From positions 27,963 to 91,962 of the forward strand of contig NZ_JACHVA010000046.1 in assembly GCF_014230055.1 (NCBI RefSeq): 64,000 nt of DNA, read 5' to 3'. The notes beneath the pieces are model-generated. The model was not told the origin of the DNA. It ran no database searches and was given only the letters and a program-made list of their open reading frames with translations. Made by a program: the position numbers and the translations under genes. Below, piece after piece: positions 33,731 to 43,169 of the stretch (positions are counted from its first letter, which is position 1; the number at the start of each line of letters is the position of its first letter). This stretch comes from Puniceicoccus vermicola. Lineage in GTDB: Bacteria > Verrucomicrobiota > Verrucomicrobiia > Opitutales > Puniceicoccaceae.

Positions 33731-35112
33731 GCGAGATCTCGATCATCATCCCCTGCTTCAATCACGGCCAGTATCTTGAAGAAGCGGTCGAATCAGTTCG
33801 GCAGCAGTTGGTTCCGGTCGAGGAAATCGTGATCGTTGACGATGGATCCGATGATCCGGAGACCCTCCGGGTCCTGGAGAAAGTAGCGAAGATCGACCGA
33901 GTCACGGTGTTGTCCCAGGAAAATGCGGGGCCGGCAGCAGCGAGAAATCTTGCCATTCGCGAAGTGCGGACCCCGTTTGTCGCCTCCTTGGATGCAGATG
34001 ATCGGCTGCTTCCCGATTTCGTGGAAAAATTGCTTCCGAAGATCAAGGCCGACGAGAAGGTGGGTGTCGCCTATGGGCAGGCGCGGTCCTTCGGGGTTGG
34101 TGGGACGGCTCGGTCACCTCAACCCTACCGTTTCCCAGAAGTGCTTCTCGATCCTTGTATCTATTCGACGGCTATTTTTCGGAAAAGTGACTGGGAGGCT
34201 GTTGGAGGTTTTTGCGAGGATATGAGGTCCGGATGGGAAGATTTCGAATTTTGGATCTCGATTATTGAGACCGGAAGAGAGGTGAGTTACTTGGATGCTC
34301 CCGTATTCGAGTATCGAAGACATCAATCGTCGCGTGATGTCAATTTCTCTGCCTCGCGGATGAAAGTGTTGGAGGCGTTTGAAACCATTTTCCAAAAGCA
34401 TCCGAAAATCTATTCCGATCATATTCGATTGCTCTTCGAAGCACACATGGAACGACTGGATTGGAGGAGTCGGTTTCAGGGGAAAGTCCAACCTGAGTTG
34501 AGGTTTTCACAAAATGGATCTGCGAGGGTTTTGAGCCCTGAGGACGTTCGCGTTTCCGGAAGGCGAGGAATTGCCCAATTTCGTTTGGACGAAGTCCTCA
34601 TGGATGACCGCGAGTTTCGTTTTCATCCTTTCGGGGGTCCGGGCGAGTTTCAGCTGATTTCGCTAAAAGTTCTGGATGCGCAAGGAGCCATCCACCAAGA
34701 AATCGCTCCAGAAGAATGTCCGATGGTGGATTATTCCTTCGGACGAAAACTCTCGGAAGGAGACAATTTCTGGCCGGCCGTCTTTTTTCTCGTGAGCGGT
34801 CCACAAGCAGGTTTTCGCTTGGACGAACGAATTTCGTTATTCGATGGGTGTCAGCTCGAGATCAAGTTTCGCCTACAGCAGGGGGATGTCGGGGCGACTC
34901 TCTTTCTTGAGCACTTGAGTGCGTATGAGCGGGATTTCAATGACTCCGCGGCAAAGATCCGGAGTCTCGGATTGGAACTGGCCCATGTGAAGCAAGAGCT
35001 GGAGAAGGAGATGAAAATGCGACGCAAAGTGCAGGGTTCCCGTGGATATCGTTGGACGCGTCCCTTTGCCCGGCTTTTTTCGCCCAATCGTTCATCGGGA
35101 GGAAAACGATGA
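33727..35112 (+). CDS. Glycosyltransferase family 2 with C-terminal extension and coiled coil
   Basis: 461 aa; GTG 33727 overlaps the previous TGA (GTGA). Residues 1-230: ISIIIPCFNHGQYLEEAVES, EIVIVDDGSDDPETLRVLEK, GPAAARNLAIREVRTPFVAS, LDADDRLLPDFVEKL and GWEDFEFWISIIETG. Residues about 265-395 form a beta-rich domain of unknown role. Residues about 400-435 are a charged heptad-like helix (ELAHVKQELEKEMKMRR), then a basic end. Ends in an ATGA overlap with the next gene, so it is translated as part of a coupled series. Confidence 0.85.
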   Translation: MSEISIIIPCFNHGQYLEEAVESVRQQLVPVEEIVIVDDGSDDPETLRVLEKVAKIDRVTVLSQENAGPAAARNLAIREVRTPFVASLDADDRLLPDFVEKLLPKIKADEKVGVAYGQARSFGVGGTARSPQPYRFPEVLLDPCIYSTAIFRKSDWEAVGGFCEDMRSGWEDFEFWISIIETGREVSYLDAPVFEYRRHQSSRDVNFSASRMKVLEAFETIFQKHPKIYSDHIRLLFEAHMERLDWRSRFQGKVQPELRFSQNGSARVLSPEDVRVSGRRGIAQFRLDEVLMDDREFRFHPFGGPGEFQLISLKVLDAQGAIHQEIAPEECPMVDYSFGRKLSEGDNFWPAVFFLVSGPQAGFRLDERISLFDGCQLEIKFRLQQGDVGATLFLEHLSAYERDFNDSAAKIRSLGLELAHVKQELEKEMKMRRKVQGSRGYRWTRPFARLFSPNRSSGGKR

Positions 35113-36932
35113 AAGGGCACATCGACAAAGTTGATGAGTCTCCGAGCTCATTCGCTTCCGGTATGCGCCTTCCGTTGGAGGGCATTCCCGGGTTGAATGG
35201 AGAGCGTTGGAATCTTTTGCCGGGAGAGTCGATGGGATCCGAACAGCTCGAGAGTAGTCTCGCTTGGCAGGAAACCATTTATTCCGAGTGGTTTGGGGAA
35301 TCTCGGCTGGAGATCCGCTGGTGCCCGAATCTTTCCAATCCCTCGCGCGCCGCAAAGGTTCTGGGATCGATTGCCGTGCAGAGCCTGACTCGTTTCCGAT
35401 TGGTGATCGTCGTGGCCGAGGAAGCTGCGGATCGGGAGGTTCGGGAATTTGGCGAGTTCGTCGGCGAGAGCGGCTCTCTTTCGCTGAAAGATTTGTTACT
35501 TCGATTGGGGCTTTCGGAGCGGGTCGAACTCTTTTCGGGAAAGGAAGCCCCGAGATCGACCGCAGGTTGGATCCTGGCGTTGAATGCCGAGGATTGCCTG
35601 CACCCGATGGCTCTCTTTTGCCTTCTGAAATCGGTGCGCGAGAATTCGGGTGATGTCGTTGGGTTCTTTGAGACTCTGACGGATGAGTCAACGGGAGGGC
35701 CCCATGCGGTTCACATGAATCGGGGAGCCTCGTTGTATTCGGTCCTCGGCGAAGCGGGTTTGAGTCGGTCTCTTTGTTTCTCGAACGAAGCCTGGGAGCT
35801 CTTGGAGTTGGATCGTTCTGGCTTTGGCAGAGTGTCTTCGGACCAACCTACGACGGCGTGGAGTTCTGTGGTTCTTGCAATGGCAAAAGGGCTCTCGATT
35901 TCGCGAGTTCCGCTGGCTCTAACTGCGGTTGAAATGAAACGAGGGCAGGCGGTCGAGCATGGATGCGGAGGTGATACGATTCAGCCGAGCATCGAGGTTT
36001 TGGCGCAGTCTAAGGGACTTCCCCTTCAGGAGTGGAGCTATGACGGGCTCCGTGGGTCGGGTCGTCCGGTCCCGTTGCCTTCCTCTTCGAAGATCGCCGT
36101 TATTATTCCCTTTCGCGATCAAGAGGAGCTGACTTCGGCAACGTTTCGTAGTTTGGCGAGCCAATCGATTTCCGAGAGGGTGCGTTTGGTCGCGGTTGAT
36201 AATGGTTCAGCTCCAGAGGTTGCCGAGCGGCTGCGAACTCTGGCCTTGGAGCTTTTCGGGGAAGAGCGTCTGACCTGGTTGACGATCGATGCCCCCTTTA
36301 ATTTTGCGACTCTAAACAACCGAGGAGTCGCGGCTTGCGATGAGCCGCATTTGCTTTTCCTCAACAACGATGTGGAATTCCTGGAGCAAGAGACGCTGGC
36401 TCACCTTCAGGGCTTTCTCGAATGGCCCGAGGTCGGAATGGTCGGGGGCGCCTTATACTATCCAGATGGTCAGTTGCAGGCAGCGGGCATCCGTTTTGGC
36501 CCGGCAGGACCGGAAGTCGTTCGCGATCCCGATGGGGGAGCCCTGATTTTTCGTGAGGTCGAAGCCTTGACCTTCGCTTGCGCGCTGGCACGAAGATCAG
36601 CCTTTGAAGATGCCGGGAGACTGGACGAGATTCTGTGTCCCAATGGCTTTGGGGATGCGCTGTTGGGGCATCGTATGGGAGAAGCCGGATGGAGGATCCT
36701 TTGTGATCCTTCAGTTTCGATTCGGCACCATGAGTCGAAGAGCCGGGGCATTCGCCCGGAAGAATTGGAGAGGGTGGAGCTTTCTAAGGAAGGAATTCCG
36801 ATCTACCTCTATGGAACAGAATTTTCACGCGCAGGACAGGAGATGGTTCATCGATTTGGTCGATCAACCCCCACTTTTGGCAAGCGGATTTATCGTGCCT
36901 TTAAGGCTTTTAGGAAGGAACTGTGGGGATGA
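35109..36932 (+). CDS. Glycosyltransferase family 2, long form
   Basis: 607 aa from ATG 35109 (ATGA overlap); a longer open frame to 35052 lies inside the upstream gene. The N-terminal half (about 1-320) has a weak, degenerate GT2-like look (RWCPNLSNPSRAAKV, WILALNAEDCLHPMALF) without clear DxD. The C-terminal half is intact: KIAVIIPFRDQEELTSATF, VRLVAVDNGSAPEVAER, APFNFATLNNRGVAACDEP, LFLNNDVEFLE and FACALARRSAFEDAG. Likely an O-antigen type GT2 whose first domain is structural or acts on another substrate. Confidence 0.83.
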   Translation: MKGHIDKVDESPSSFASGMRLPLEGIPGLNGERWNLLPGESMGSEQLESSLAWQETIYSEWFGESRLEIRWCPNLSNPSRAAKVLGSIAVQSLTRFRLVIVVAEEAADREVREFGEFVGESGSLSLKDLLLRLGLSERVELFSGKEAPRSTAGWILALNAEDCLHPMALFCLLKSVRENSGDVVGFFETLTDESTGGPHAVHMNRGASLYSVLGEAGLSRSLCFSNEAWELLELDRSGFGRVSSDQPTTAWSSVVLAMAKGLSISRVPLALTAVEMKRGQAVEHGCGGDTIQPSIEVLAQSKGLPLQEWSYDGLRGSGRPVPLPSSSKIAVIIPFRDQEELTSATFRSLASQSISERVRLVAVDNGSAPEVAERLRTLALELFGEERLTWLTIDAPFNFATLNNRGVAACDEPHLLFLNNDVEFLEQETLAHLQGFLEWPEVGMVGGALYYPDGQLQAAGIRFGPAGPEVVRDPDGGALIFREVEALTFACALARRSAFEDAGRLDEILCPNGFGDALLGHRMGEAGWRILCDPSVSIRHHESKSRGIRPEELERVELSKEGIPIYLYGTEFSRAGQEMVHRFGRSTPTFGKRIYRAFKAFRKELWG

Positions 36933-39900
36933 GTGCTTTTCTTCGTTGGCTTAAAGAAAAGAATCTGTGGAGCGTTGCTGCCTTGGTGATTCTCGTCGTT
37001 GGGGTGGTCTCTAGCGTTTTCTGGCAGCCTGCGCCCAACCGAGTCAGGGTTCCGATCGAATCCAACCCGGAGCAGACGGTTTTGCAGGTTTACTATCGGT
37101 ACGGGTTTCCGGGGCCCGGTTCGTTTTTCGAATACTATTCCGATAAGGAACTGATTCATCAGAACGATGGCGTTTTGGTGGCGGAGTTTGAGCTTCCCGG
37201 CTGGCGTAAATTGCGGGCGATCCGGCTGGATCTCGGTAGGGAGGTTCGCAGTTTTCAATTGGGTCCGGTCGAGTTCGGCTATGAGCTGGCCTACAAATAC
37301 TATCCTCTATTCAGCTTGAACGGTGAGGAGATTTTGGAGCGTTGGCAGAAGAATGACCAGATCGCTTCGGGCGTGGTAAATGAAGAGGGTTGGACCGTCG
37401 AAACGTCCGGCAAAGATGCATACTTGGTCTTTCCGGTCTCTCGCGATGAATGGCTCGGGAGCCTTGCACCTGAGGATCTTTGGGTCCTGCGCGGTTTCCG
37501 TCTGCTGATTTATGCGATGGTCTCCGGATTGGTTTTTTTGGCTGGTCGTCTTGTACGGTCTGGATGGTTGCTGAAAGCCGGAAGCCCCCAGACGCCGCGA
37601 TGGAATCGATGGTGGGGGGCCGTGTTTTTCATTGGATTACTCGCGCTCGGGTTTGTCGTCTACGAGCCATTCCTGATCTTTGAGAAACTCTACTTGTTCA
37701 AGGATGTGGCTACCGATTCGGTTGATGTTTTCTGGCCGGTCTACATGCACATTTCTCACTACTTTCGGACCGAGGGATATCCTCTCTGGTCGTTTAGTAT
37801 TGGAACCGGTCAGGGGCTTTTCAATTGGATCGGAGATCTCTTCCTTTTCATCCTTTATGCCCTTCCTCCCGTCGACATCGCCTTTGCCTTAGGCTGGGTG
37901 CAGCTGCTGAAGACTTTGATCGCCGGCCTATTGTTTCTGGGCTGGTTACGCATGCTGGGAATCGGACGGTACGCTGCCTCTGTGGGGGCGGTCGGTTTGG
38001 TTTTTTCCGCCCACATGGTGATTCGGGGCAACTGGACGCACTATGCCAGCGAGGTCGTAATGGTGGCTTTTGCGCTATTCGCCTTTGAGTGTTTTCTGCG
38101 CAAGAAGATTTGGCATCTGATTCCTTTGGCGATCCTGTTCCTCGTAATTCGAGGAGTTTTCCACACTTACGTCTGGTCCATTCTCTTTTTCAGCTATGCC
38201 TTGCTGAGACTCTGGATGGAGGCGGGATGGAAACCCAAATGGATCGGGTTGCAGGTTTTGCGCTTGGGCGGATGTTACCTTCTGGGGTTGGGACTCTCAG
38301 CCTTCTTCCTTTTCCCCAATCTTGCGGAGATTCTCTCAAGCCCGCGCGTGAGTGGGGGAGAGTCGACGGTGAGTGGCTTTGCGAGCCGGGGGTTCTTCGG
38401 GATCAATGATGCCGAGGAGTGGCTCTCGAGTCTGTATGGGCTGTTTGCGCCGGATATAATGGGCCGGGGAAATTTTTACTCGGGCTGGAGAAATTATCTC
38501 GAGGGACCTCACCTCTATGTCGGAACGATAATGCTCTTGTTGATCCCGCAGGCATTCCTGGGCCGGAGCCGTCGTGTAAAGGTGGTGCTGGGCTTGGCTC
38601 TGTTGGCGGTCGTCCTGTACCTCTTCGTTCCCTACGCTCGATACTTTATGAACGCATTCGCGGGGGATTACTACAAAACCTCGTCGTTTTGGGTGTCGCT
38701 GGTCATTGCTGGAACGGGTGCGCTGGCTCTCGATAACGTCGTGCGGCGCCGGAGACTAAACCTCGGTCTTCTCATTGTGACTTTGGTTCTCTGTCTCGTG
38801 GCGCTAGGCTTTTTGAAGTATTCCGAGTTCGTCATGGAGTGGTTGCGGGTGAATGAAAGCCGTCGCGTTTATCGCCAGGTGATCATCTTGCTGTTTGCCT
38901 ATTCGGGAGCCTTGGTGCTGATGCGAAGTGAGCGCCAACGGTCATTGGGACTGCTTTTATTGCCGCTGTTGCTGGGCTGGGAGGTGTATCAATTTGCCGG
39001 GCAGAGTACGCAAGACCGTTTGACACTGCGCGGAGATTCTCTGGAAACCGGGGCGTATTATTTTGATGATACGTATTCGGCGATTAGAATGATCGAGCAG
39101 GCCGACGATGAGTTTTATCGAGTGGAAAAGGGGAATGTATCTGTTCACCTAAATGACCCTTTAGGCCAAGGTTACAACGGATTGAGTTCGTATTACTCTT
39201 TCAATGCGGGCGGCTATCTTTCCTTTCTTGGCCCGCAAGGGTTTGATGTGGATTATCTGGTGCCGGGTCATCGGTCCTCCTACGTAGCTGGTCCGGGAAA
39301 ACGGTTCGCCTTGGCGACGCTATTGTCCACGAAGTATTTTATCGCCCGGGATTGGGGTGATTCCGTCGTGCCGCCTGCTTATCAACTTTGGGGCCGCGCG
39401 GGGGATGCGTTGATCTACGAGAATACTTGTTTCATCCCCTTCGGGTCGATCTATTTTCAAAGGATCGAAGAAGATGTGGTTTGGCAATATCCACCTGAAT
39501 CCCGAGATCTATTGGCCTTTGCCGCGGCGATTGTTCCGGAAGAGATCGGCATGACCGATGCGTCTTTGGTCCCGGAGCTGGCTCAGTCGGAGGTCAAGGC
39601 GATCGCTGGTCGAGGAACCAACCAAACCGCAGACGGGTGGGTCAATACCTACACGGAGTTGGCGCACGATCTGGCCTCGACCTCGGTTACTTGGGATGAA
39701 TTTGGCGAGAATCGAATGGAAGGTTCCGTTCGCCTCGAACAACCGGGGATCGCATTTTTCTCCATCCCCGACAACGCTGGCTGGAAAGCGGAGATCAATG
39801 GTGAGGCAGCTGAATTTTTCCCGATTCATTTTGGGTTCAAGGCTCTGGTGCTTCCTTCTGGGGATAACCAGATTTCAATCGAATATTTTCCCCCTTACAT

Positions 39901-40009
39901 GAAGGCTGGAATGTTTGCCTCAGGCGGATCGATTCTCGTAATGGTGGGATTGATTGTTTGGCCGTTCGTCAGACGGAAGTCCGTGAGGAAAGAACAGTCC
40001 CCTGATTGA
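36929..40009 (+). CDS. YfhO-like large membrane protein
   Basis: 1026 aa from ATG 36929 (ATGA overlap with the previous gene). One N-terminal helix (about 13-33) is followed by an extracytoplasmic beta-rich domain (about 45-175), then some 12 helices (to about 640) and a long C-terminal extracytoplasmic part. YfhO signs: SVDVFWPVYMHISHYFRTEG, PLWSFSIGTGQGLFNWIGDL at the first large loop, and the closing IPDNAGWKAEINGEAAEFF plus FKALVLPSGDNQISIEYFPP before a last helix. YfhO-type proteins are GT-C-like and modify cell-wall polymers in Gram-positives. Here it is probably a periplasmic glycan-modifying transferase (inference). Confidence 0.8.
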   Translation: MSAFLRWLKEKNLWSVAALVILVVGVVSSVFWQPAPNRVRVPIESNPEQTVLQVYYRYGFPGPGSFFEYYSDKELIHQNDGVLVAEFELPGWRKLRAIRLDLGREVRSFQLGPVEFGYELAYKYYPLFSLNGEEILERWQKNDQIASGVVNEEGWTVETSGKDAYLVFPVSRDEWLGSLAPEDLWVLRGFRLLIYAMVSGLVFLAGRLVRSGWLLKAGSPQTPRWNRWWGAVFFIGLLALGFVVYEPFLIFEKLYLFKDVATDSVDVFWPVYMHISHYFRTEGYPLWSFSIGTGQGLFNWIGDLFLFILYALPPVDIAFALGWVQLLKTLIAGLLFLGWLRMLGIGRYAASVGAVGLVFSAHMVIRGNWTHYASEVVMVAFALFAFECFLRKKIWHLIPLAILFLVIRGVFHTYVWSILFFSYALLRLWMEAGWKPKWIGLQVLRLGGCYLLGLGLSAFFLFPNLAEILSSPRVSGGESTVSGFASRGFFGINDAEEWLSSLYGLFAPDIMGRGNFYSGWRNYLEGPHLYVGTIMLLLIPQAFLGRSRRVKVVLGLALLAVVLYLFVPYARYFMNAFAGDYYKTSSFWVSLVIAGTGALALDNVVRRRRLNLGLLIVTLVLCLVALGFLKYSEFVMEWLRVNESRRVYRQVIILLFAYSGALVLMRSERQRSLGLLLLPLLLGWEVYQFAGQSTQDRLTLRGDSLETGAYYFDDTYSAIRMIEQADDEFYRVEKGNVSVHLNDPLGQGYNGLSSYYSFNAGGYLSFLGPQGFDVDYLVPGHRSSYVAGPGKRFALATLLSTKYFIARDWGDSVVPPAYQLWGRAGDALIYENTCFIPFGSIYFQRIEEDVVWQYPPESRDLLAFAAAIVPEEIGMTDASLVPELAQSEVKAIAGRGTNQTADGWVNTYTELAHDLASTSVTWDEFGENRMEGSVRLEQPGIAFFSIPDNAGWKAEINGEAAEFFPIHFGFKALVLPSGDNQISIEYFPPYMKAGMFASGGSILVMVGLIVWPFVRRKSVRKEQSPD

Positions 40010-40040
40010 GAGTAGATTGTTTTTCTTCTCCTTTGATCAA

Positions 40041-40067
40041 AGCAGTGCCTCGGTGCTGCTTTTTTTG
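40041..40067 (+). terminator. Rho-independent terminator of the polysaccharide operon
   Basis: AGCAGTGC-CTCG-GTGCTGCT forms an 8-bp stem (two G-T pairs) with a 4-base loop, directly followed by seven T (counting the T that closes the stem). It lies 31 bases after the YfhO-like stop and just beyond the end of the convergent K+ channel gene. Confidence 0.85.
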
Positions 40068-40070
40068 TGC

Positions 40071-40889
40071 CTAGACGTGCGGAAGCTTGTCGCCACAACG
40101 GCGGCAGAACCGGGCTTCTTCGGTATGACCGGAGAGCCCACAATTTTCGCATTCACGGCGAGGTAAAATCGTGGAATCGCCGCTTCGGTCGGCACGGGAG
40201 AGGTGGGCGGTGACAATCCCAGTGGGCACGGCGATGATGGCGTAGCCGCTGAGCATGATGGCGGAGGCGATCAATTTCCCAATCGCAGTCATGGGAGCGA
40301 CGTCACCGTATCCGACCGTCGTCATGGTCACAATCGCCCAGTAAACGCTGTTCGGGATGCTGTTGAACCCCGGATTTACTCCGGCCTCGACTAGATACAT
40401 GAGCGTACCTTCGAGAAAAACGAGAATGATCAGGGCAAAGAAGAAAATCCCAATCTTCGGCATCGATTCGCGCAGTGCCCGGAGGATGAACTGGGCCTGG
40501 CCCGAAAGCTCCAGAAGCTTGAGAATTCGGAAAACCCGCAACAGTCGGAGTAACCGGATTGTGACGAGATAGTAGGACGACGGCCAAGCAAAGAGAGCTA
40601 GATAGGCCGGCATGATCGAGATGAAGTCGACGACCCCAAAAAAGCTGAAGGCATAGGTCTTGCGGCGCGGGCTGCAGTAGAGTCGAAGAACGTATTCGAT
40701 CGTGAAGAGACCCGTCAGGATCCATTCGCCGGTTTTGAGTAGAACGACGTTGTCCTTGCGAAAGCCCGGGATGGTCTCGAGGCAAACGAAGGCCGTGCTG
40801 ATGACAATCGCGACAAGAAGAGCGACATCGAAGAGTTTACCTGCGCGGGTATCGGCTTCGAAAATAACTCGATAGATACGGCTCTTCAT
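40071..40889 (-). CDS. Voltage-gated-type K+ channel with C-terminal zinc ribbon
   Basis: 272 aa from ATG at 40889; a GTG six codons upstream (40907) is an alternative. Six-helix ion-channel layout: S1 LFDVALLVAIVISTAFVCLE, an S4-like helix with regularly spaced Arg (TIRLLRLLRVFRILKLL), the pore helix plus selectivity filter MTTVGYGDVAP, and S6 LIASAIMLSGYAIIAVPTGI. The last 30 residues hold CENCGLSGHTEEARFCRRCG, two CxxC pairs forming a zinc-ribbon-like tail, unusual for this family but seen in some bacterial channels. A cytoplasmic-membrane protein, unrelated to the glycan genes. Confidence 0.9.
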   Translation of the reverse strand: MKSRIYRVIFEADTRAGKLFDVALLVAIVISTAFVCLETIPGFRKDNVVLLKTGEWILTGLFTIEYVLRLYCSPRRKTYAFSFFGVVDFISIMPAYLALFAWPSSYYLVTIRLLRLLRVFRILKLLELSGQAQFILRALRESMPKIGIFFFALIILVFLEGTLMYLVEAGVNPGFNSIPNSVYWAIVTMTTVGYGDVAPMTAIGKLIASAIMLSGYAIIAVPTGIVTAHLSRADRSGDSTILPRRECENCGLSGHTEEARFCRRCGDKLPHV

Positions 40890-40951
40890 CTTTTGGGTAG
40901 GGTCCACGGGGAGGAAATTACCGCTGATGTCGCTCTAACAGAAGGCTCAAT

Positions 40952-41527
40952 CTATCCTTTCTCGCCATCATTATTCTTCCGTCCCAAGTCCGAAAGCGGA
41001 ACCCGAAGGCTCCCCGGCTTTCTCAGGTCAGGATCCTCCTCCGGCCAGATCTCAGTGGCCAGAACTGCGATACAGGTACCGATCGCCGATTCGAGGAATC
41101 GGAGGATCGCGTTCATATGAGGTGAGATCTCCGGATCGATCTTGGAGGAGATCATCATGATCGCAATGGTGATGCACGCGAGGCGGGCGTAATTGGGCAC
41201 CCCGAAGCCTCCGCAAATCAGAACGGTGACGGAGATCGTCACGCACATTCCGATCGGATGGAACGGTAAGAAGGTAAGGTACAATGCTGCGGCAGCTGCC
41301 CCAATAAAAGTTCCCATCATTCGAAGGAGTGCAGTCTGCCAAGCATCCTTTCGGTTGGGCTGCAGGACGATCAGGACGGAGATCATTGCCCAAAGTCCAC
41401 CGATATAGGAGGTCTCTCCCATCAAGGGGATATTGAGATAGTAGCCGCCGTAGAAGGCGAGTAGGCAGGTGATGAATCGCCGAATGGCGAAACGAAGTGT
41501 ACGGTTCTTATACTGGTAGCGGATCAC
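40952..41527 (-). CDS. FUSC / aromatic-acid-exporter-like membrane protein
   Basis: 191 aa, about five or six membrane helices. Segments LWAMISVLIVLQPNRKDAWQ, ALLRMMGTFIGAAAAALYL and FLESAIGTCIAVLATEIWP match the membrane half of the fusaric-acid-resistance (FUSC/ArAE) family: a tryptophan before VLIVLQP, an Arg-Met-GT-hAG helix and the final RxxEsxxG helix. The large cytoplasmic part of full-length exporters is absent, as in the short YgaE-like forms. Transport substrate unknown. Stop lies 62 bases upstream of the channel ATG, same strand. Confidence 0.75.
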   Translation of the reverse strand: MIRYQYKNRTLRFAIRRFITCLLAFYGGYYLNIPLMGETSYIGGLWAMISVLIVLQPNRKDAWQTALLRMMGTFIGAAAAALYLTFLPFHPIGMCVTISVTVLICGGFGVPNYARLACITIAIMMISSKIDPEISPHMNAILRFLESAIGTCIAVLATEIWPEEDPDLRKPGSLRVPLSDLGRKNNDGEKG

Positions 41528-41628
41528 GATCAGTCCCTTTGATTCGTGAACCTAGAAGACTCGTGCTCGGGAGGCTACCGGGAAATCACCGGAATGGAAC
41601 AGTAGCTCCGCAAAAAGGGAGGGGATAT

Positions 41629-42285
41629 CTACTGCAGCACTCGAAAGCTGCGGGTGACGGCGAGAAGCTCTTCTTTGGAGGTTTCCAGTTCGTCCGAGGG
41701 ACATCCGGATAAGAGGGTATAAACAACTTCGTAATGCTTGAGAACGGTGAAGAGTCCCACAGAGTCGATTCCATTTTCACTGAACCGGATAACATATTGG
41801 ATCGCGGGCCAGCCGTTGATCGTTGTTTGAATAGGACCTCTCTCAACGTAGGAATTTTCGAGTTTTTGGGGAATTCTAGATGCGGAGTATTCCGCGATTT
41901 CGCTCAGAGTTACTTCCGGGGCGCGTGTGATGTTTGGATTGTTTCGGTCCAGGGGGCCGATCTTTGAAGAGTAGATGGCAATAAAGATATCCCTTTGGTA
42001 GGATCCCATCGCCAGCTCTTTCCGAACTCCCGAACTTGGATTGAAGACATAGCGAGAACTCTTGATCGTCCTCCAGTCGGACGGAGCATTGATGGAGATA
42101 GCCCCGCTAGGTGAGATAATCTGTTCCATCGGTCCTTCGGGATCAAAGCTGCGATCCAAAACGAGATCTTCGGAGAGCTTCAGCGGTTCACATCCACAGA
42201 GACAAAGAATGACGCAGAGAAGAAACTTCTGAGCGGCCGGCTTTTGTCGCTGAAAGGAGGCGCGGATCGAACGGGAGTGGGTCAT
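41629..42285 (-). CDS. Putative lipoprotein, unknown
   Basis: 218 aa from ATG 42285. The start at 42357 would overlap the upstream gene and put 24 charged residues before the signal. A basic n-region (FQRQKPAAQK) is followed by the hydrophobic FLLCVILCLCGC, with LCGC as the lipobox. The mature part resembles a secreted alpha/beta domain of the PsbP/DUF1795 kind (INAPSDWRTIKSSRYVF, INGWPAIQYVIRFSE, VVYTLLSGCPSDELETSKEE and TRSFRVLQ at the end); the fold call is inference. It starts 9 bases after the SHD1 gene at 42294, so probably co-transcribed. Confidence 0.7.
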   Translation of the reverse strand: MTHSRSIRASFQRQKPAAQKFLLCVILCLCGCEPLKLSEDLVLDRSFDPEGPMEQIISPSGAISINAPSDWRTIKSSRYVFNPSSGVRKELAMGSYQRDIFIAIYSSKIGPLDRNNPNITRAPEVTLSEIAEYSASRIPQKLENSYVERGPIQTTINGWPAIQYVIRFSENGIDSVGLFTVLKHYEVVYTLLSGCPSDELETSKEELLAVTRSFRVLQ

Positions 42286-42293
42286 CTCAGAAT

Positions 42294-42977
42294 CTAGCGG
42301 TAGGGATTTCTTAGTTGAGCTAGGTAGTCGTCGATAACGATGTCCTGAAAACGCCATTTACTGTTGCAGGTGAGGGTTTGGCCACCGACTCGTATGCAGG
42401 GAACTTCGCTGATCCCCAGTGGAAGGTACACAAGGTTCTCTCCTGCGGGTTGGGTCTCGACCAATTCTTCCCTATAGGGGATTTCCATCTTTTCGAGTAA
42501 TCCGCGGTAGAACTCGAGTTTTCGCCCGTCTGCCGTCATTATCATCTGTCCGGTCTGGGGGTGCCGATATTTTTGATTGCCAGACATGTAGAGGAGAGTG
42601 ACAGAAACTTCACGCTGAGCTCGTTCGAACAGAAGATCTCTCATCGAATCTTCATTGAAGTCTTCTATATTCGCAAACTCCTGACGATTTTCCTCAGAAA
42701 GCTTATCGATCGGGAGCAGAAATTCCTGACCGTCTGCAGCCCGCTTGATCTGGATGAAGTTTTCTCTCTTGGCGAGGAGAATACAGTCCAGGGCCCGGCC
42801 TTGAGTATCGGTGATCTGGTAATTCTGCCGTTGGGGAATCGATTTTTGGGGACTTTGTTGCGTTCTCTCTTCCGAGTAGATTTTACTGCGAAGCCCTTTG
42901 GAGAGTGACCCATCAGTAAATTTCTCGGCTGCGGCCAGCGCCCCTAAAATGATGACTAATAGAACGAGAAACTTCAT
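42294..42977 (-). CDS. Secreted protein with SHD1-like domain, paralogue 1
   Basis: 227 aa. N-terminal signal MKFLVLLVIILGALAAAEKF. Residues about 52-100 (YQITDTQGRALDCILLAKRE, then LLPIDKLSEENRQEF) fit the SLA1 homology domain 1 pattern common in Verrucomicrobia and Planctomycetes secreted proteins. Residues about 120-222 form a second domain: REVSVTLLYMSGNQKYRHPQ, EFYRGLLEKMEIPYREEL and LPLGISEVPCIRVGGQTL, whose strand-helix-strand order and cis-Pro-like VPCIRVG suggest a glutaredoxin/thioredoxin-like fold without the CxxC. Homologous over its whole length to the next gene (43170). Confidence 0.7.
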   Translation of the reverse strand: MKFLVLLVIILGALAAAEKFTDGSLSKGLRSKIYSEERTQQSPQKSIPQRQNYQITDTQGRALDCILLAKRENFIQIKRAADGQEFLLPIDKLSEENRQEFANIEDFNEDSMRDLLFERAQREVSVTLLYMSGNQKYRHPQTGQMIMTADGRKLEFYRGLLEKMEIPYREELVETQPAGENLVYLPLGISEVPCIRVGGQTLTCNSKWRFQDIVIDDYLAQLRNPYR

Positions 42978-43169
42978 CGAGAAATGGGAATAGAATCAAA
43001 ATACGGAGCCCGATAGAGCTTAATTTCTGGAACAGACCTCCAAATCGGGCAAGTCCTTTTGTAGTTTTTGGAGCAAGATGAGATTGGGGCTAGGGCTGAG
43101 GATGATTACAAGTTAGGGGCAGACTAGAATCGCGAAGCAGGCGAAGGATACGAATCGCCAAAAACCGAG

